Below the pieces are notes generated by a model. It worked only from the letters and a program-made list of their open reading frames with translations. It was not told where the DNA came from and made no database searches. Shown here piece after piece: positions 59,815 through 64,000 of a DNA stretch of 64,000 nt. The translations under genes and the position numbers were made by a program. Origin of the DNA: Corydoras sp. C115 (taxonomy: Eukaryota > Chordata > Actinopteri > Siluriformes > Callichthyidae); assembly GCA_019802505.1 (NCBI GenBank), contig JAFMOC010000083.1, positions 3,104,001-3,168,000 of the forward strand. Direction: 5' to 3'. Numbering within the stretch: the first letter of the stretch is position 1; each line of letters begins with the position of its first letter.

Positions 59815-59985
59815 GTACGTTGATGTGCTTACAGGTGGTACTGTTGGGTTCTGTCCATTAAAGAACAGAGACAAGGGAACCACCAAAGTATGCAAAGAAA
59901 CAGATGAACTACAACAGTCTGGAACAGCTAAAATGGCTGAATGTAGAAACAATAATCCTTACCTAATAAAGTGGCCAGTGAGTAT
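59815..59985 (-). mobile_element. MITE family D, one end
   Basis: tctgtccattaaagaacaga, then aagtatgcaaagaaacagat, and the end cctaataaagtggccagtga match the outer third of the MITE as seen at 47095-47235. Orientation is nominal because the family is palindromic. Confidence 0.6.
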
Positions 59986-60938
59986 ATGCAAATTACTCTG
60001 AATAAGGCTCCATGCAAACCTTCAGCCCAAATGTTTAAGATTCAAAACTGCCATAATATGTTGTGAAAGCTTTGAACACAGATATGCCGAAGTCTGAGTT
60101 CAGGTTAAATTCCTGGCCTTAATGACACAAAGAAATGAAAGGAACATTTAGCACTTTTAAAGTTACAGTTTGTACTTGTCTGTGTGCCTTGGTGGCCTCT
60201 GATCTTGCTCTTGGCAGATCTGTTTTTGTTTGGCAGTAAATGATCTATTTCTTTGTTGCTCTGCTGTGGTTCAATACCAAACAAGGTTTCAGGATGTTCC
60301 AACAGCAACACAATGTAATAACACAATCTATTCTGACTCCATCCGTTAAAGCAACTTTGTTTGAAATAGGTTTGTTGTTGCGGAAAACAATCAAGGGGGT
60401 GGTTTTACAATGAGTGAGTGGGGTACCACATGACCTTGTATTTATGTAAATATTGAATTCATTGACATACAAGCTTTGGGAAGTGTGTAACAACTAATTA
60501 CTCCGTGACTTCATTAACAGGGGCAAACAAAATGTATGTTTAGCAATTATAGTGACTGATGAAATCATGTCCTTAGTCCTTAGAGAACTAAAGCCACTGT
60601 TTTATTGAAATTTACAGTTGCATAGAGATGAGTAATACGGTGTGCCAACACTACCTAAAGACATTAAAAGGTGGTAGTTTAAATTTTTCATGCATATTTT
60701 TGCCACTAAATATGGCTAAAACCGGTCATTGTTATACAGAATGGCTTTTCCTGACTATTTTCCTACAGTATATATGAATATTCTCATCCAGTCAAAACAA
60801 CATTTGTGAGGTCAGACAGTTATGTGGCACCAGAAGGCCTGGCAAACAATCGACATTCCAAGTCACCCCAGAGGTCATTGGGGTTGAGGTCTAAAATCTG
60901 TGTAAATCAGTAAAGTTATTTAGGCATATAGTGCATTA
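59986..60938. other. Non-coding stretch; possible weak exon
   Basis: At 60150-60330 the minus strand is open in more than one frame (one reads FGIEPQQSNKEIDHLLPN) but no donor gives the phase 0 needed to join 59233. I do not call an exon. Confidence 0.35.
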
Positions 60939-60939
60939 A

Positions 60940-60969
60940 TAAATAAAAAATAAATAAATAAATAAATAA

Positions 60970-61014
<45 letters not shown>
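60940..61014. repeat. (AAAT)n then (TA)20 compound microsatellite
   Basis: aaat units to 60971, then TA units at 60975-61014. Confidence 0.95.
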
Positions 61015-61017
<3 letters not shown>

Positions 61018-62429
61018 TTCCATACATGATTTCGCCTACTAAATCATACCAGTCAGTCAGTCTGCATCTTATTTACAATGGCTTAACAGGATATTGGAAT
61101 GCACTGTTGGCTCTTTGGAGGTAAATATTTGCAAATATTTGCTCCAGACAGATTTGCAGGACAAACAAGCACCACAATCTTCTCTGGCAAGTAGTGATCT
61201 TGGCCTTGTCTGTATAAATGAGCACATTTCCATGATAACTAACTGTAGAGGAAAGGTTTCTATAGAGGTAACTAAATTATCAACAGTCTAATTCAGTGCC
61301 TTGTTTAATCATCAACCTCTGAAACCTTTGGTTATTGCTTCAGTGTAACTTTGTGTTAATGAGAAATATTTTAAAATAGAATCTAATTCAGCCAGATTGG
61401 TATGACATGAACAAACAGAATGTTAAGACATTCTCTCTCCCTTTCTCACTATATTCATTACATACCATCATATATAAAACTATTTCTTTCTGCCATCCAA
61501 ACCTTTATAAAAAATACTATTACAATTCAACTACTAAAACCATTCAACATTTTTCTGTTTCGTAGAAGATATATTTTAGTTTCTTAATATACAATGTGTT
61601 GCACATATCAAACAGTTATATGTGAATTATTAGATATACTGTGAAAATCCAAGTGTAAAATCAATTTGTAATACCACAAAATTGGCAGTATGAACAGAGA
61701 AATGCTGCAGGACACTGCACTGCCTCCCATCCGGCATGATTCACATTTATAAAGCCTCTGCTTATACAAGCAAAACTGCATGTACATCTTGACTGCAGCA
61801 ATGTTCATGTGGTATGACTTGCACTGCTCATTATGAGTCCAGATGGGACGTCCAGAATCCCTTTTTCCATTTTTATAAAACAGCCATGTTCAATTTGTAA
61901 AAAGCCTCTCTGTCGGCTTTTTATTTGATTCAAGAAAGAACAAGCTTGATGCACACTTGATAAAGGTGTCTCTCCTGCCAAGGTGGAATGAAAACCTATA
62001 GCCACAGCACTAGGAATAAAAATAAGCTTACAGATACATCTGCAATATGAATCTTTAAATATTGCATGCCACTAGAAACTTGGGAAATGTTGGCATTTTT
62101 ACAGAAAAATAAGCAATGAATGTTTAATATTAAGTCAGTTGAATGAATACACACATGTTGGATCCAATTTAATATTAAACCTATACTGCATCTTACAGTA
62201 GATTACTTCAAGGATAGTGTGTATGAGACAAATTGTGCCCTAAGAAACAAATTGAAATTTGGTACAAATTTAATCTACAGCAGTTACTTCTCAATAACTG
62301 CAATTCATTTCATGCATGCTACATGGTATGCACATTTTAAATTTACATCATTATCATGGTTGGCATTAGCTTTGTTACATAAATTATTCTCGAGTTTAAA
62401 ATAAGTTTATGGAATTTTTGATATTTATA
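61015..62429. other. Non-coding, nothing recognised
   Basis: No matched repeats; small ORFs on both strands without domain or splice support. Confidence 0.4.
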
Positions 62430-63070
62430 ATATCAATTCTAAGTGCATTTATAAAGCTTTCTAAAGTATTCATAAAACGTTATAACAAATGTCATAAGCC
62501 TTCGTTAATTGACATTCATAATCATATTTATAGAGTCTTATACTAATATAACAAAAGGATTTATAAAACAAATTTACATAATGCCTAATCGTATACTGTA
62601 TATACTTTGGATTTTTAACACATTCTAACTAAATGCAAGATGACATCACGTAAGCACTAAAGTCTATAAAAAGTATTAATATTATTTTATAAGATGATAT
62701 GTACTAATATTTATGCATTCTCATTCATAAAGGTAATAAATAAGAACACTTTACCTAATGCTTTACCTAATGCCTGTAACGAGAGCTTATAAGCATTCAA
62801 AAAAAGTAATTATTCAGCACTTAATGTCCTTTTCAGACAAGGCATTGATTTAACACTAACATTATGACTGGTCTTCAAGCTTTAAAAAGTTAAAATGTAC
62901 ATTTATCCTGCATTTTCACATTGTGTTACAAAAACTTATGGCATATCCTTATAAGTCTAGTTCTAAACATCTATGTACATTAACAGAGGCTTATGACAAG
63001 CATTAGGAAAACTTTAGAAAGCTTTATGAATGTGTTTGTAATGCATGTGGAATACCTGATTTTTAGAAAT
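62430..63070. repeat. TTATAA-rich repeat family G, copy 2
   Basis: Same recurring words as 49270-50000 (ataaagcttt, cttatgaca, gttataac), including the exact 18-mer at 62965-62982. Direction is the same as copy 1. Confidence 0.6.
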
Positions 63071-64000
63071 TGTTACCAAAACCTTAAATGATAAAATTCA
63101 AATAAAAAATTTCCCAGGACTTAACCCAGTTTGGGGGGAAAAGGTTTTTTTTTTGTGTCTATTTGCCATTAACTGGAAATTCCTGAATAATAAAATAACA
63201 ATAAAAAAATATAACCCCATAACATCTTAATATGAGATTGTGGTTTCTAGGCATAGCATGGTGGTTATATAGATCAGTATTTAAAAACCCAGAGTGGCTT
63301 AGTGTAGAATTAAGTACTGATGGTTTAAATGACTTTTTTTTATATTAGGAATATTTTTTATGTGATTAGTAAGATCACTTTGTGCTGGATGACTGATGAA
63401 GGTAAATCAGAGACATTCTGCATCGCTGCGCATCTTTAATCCCTAACAAACACCAAGCTTTCTGTATTATAATCGAAACTGGTAATTAAGGATTTATTCA
63501 GATTAAGACAGCTGAATTAGATCATTTTCTGTACACATACACTATACACTCCTAGATGCTCGAGGAGCATGTTTGAGCTAATTAGAATATATTTTATTTC
63601 ACTGTAATCACCGTAACTGCTTTATGAGTACCACTAATAATTCACAATGATTTGACATTTGCATATCAAAGTTTGTACTAAAGTTTTAAGGTCACATACT
63701 CTGTGGTTTTGTTTTGACAGCTTACACACTGCAAAGCCCTGATAGCATTAAAAGCAATTATGGTGATGCAGCAGTTAAAGGAAAGTTATAAACAAATAAT
63801 TTAACACATAGTGTGTAGAGTAGAGCAGTTATGCACTAGTTTGCTATTTGAAGTAATAATAATCAAGCCTGTAATGCTCTGCTGTAATGTTCTAAAAATA
63901 ATATATAAAAGCATCTTAAAAGGTTTTAATCAGAGTGACAACGTGCAAACGTGACATTTTGCACAGTTAAAAAAATATTTTTATTAATCTGTCTTTATAT
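63071..64000. other. AT-rich non-coding end of window
   Basis: Nothing recognised apart from T and A runs. Confidence 0.45.

Noticed and set aside
60105..60326. Possible further exon of the minus-strand gene
   Set aside because: More than one frame is open, no good acceptor is seen, and none of the possible donors gives the phase needed to join the exon at 59233.

Overview
The window looks like teleost fish nuclear DNA, most likely from an ostariophysan (carp, characin or catfish relative). The evidence is a dense set of fish-type interspersed repeats: a tRNA-headed SINE resembling the zebrafish DANA/mermaid type, a second tRNA-headed SINE with an L2-type LINE tail, an L2-clade LINE, an RTE-like LINE fossil, Tc1/mariner elements, a widespread fish MITE, and long (AT)n arrays. 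There are no bacterial operons, no CRISPR array, no rRNA gene and no functional tRNA gene. I see no intact host gene.

Layout. 1-17 kb is AT-rich intergenic or intronic DNA carrying many copies of the DANA-like SINE (family A here), a few copies of two other SINE-like families (B and C), and a decayed minus-strand RTE-like LINE (10985-12445) that was itself invaded by smaller repeats. At 17.4-19.4 kb a nearly complete 1610 bp Tc1-like transposon (17743-19352) sits inside the 3' tail of an older L2 fragment. 19.5-25.8 kb is again SINE-rich and holds an (AT)40 array. 25.8-31.1 kb is poor in recognisable repeats. 31-40 kb has scattered SINEs, a MITE with a perfect 35 bp inverted repeat and a Tc1 fossil. 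40514-43720 is the largest element, an L2-clade LINE with a duplicated 5' promoter module, an endonuclease and a reverse transcriptase, disabled by two 1-base frameshifts and a C-terminal deletion. 43.7-48 kb holds another Tc1 fossil, MITEs flanking a (TA)57 array and more SINEs. 48-64 kb is mostly unannotated AT-rich DNA with two copies of a TTATAA-rich repeat.

The only plausible host-gene signal is a pair of candidate 3'-terminal exons on the minus strand at 59111-59233 and 58547-58900. Their splice sites and phases fit, but I do not recognise the protein.

How the parts relate. The L2 LINE and the family B SINEs end in the same tail, the usual sign that a LINE's reverse transcriptase mobilises a SINE. 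The Tc1 copy has nearly identical terminal repeats but a nonsense codon and a lost catalytic aspartate, so it was probably moved by another copy's transposase. Repeat family letters A-G are labels used only in this annotation; family names are given as resemblance, since no database search was possible.
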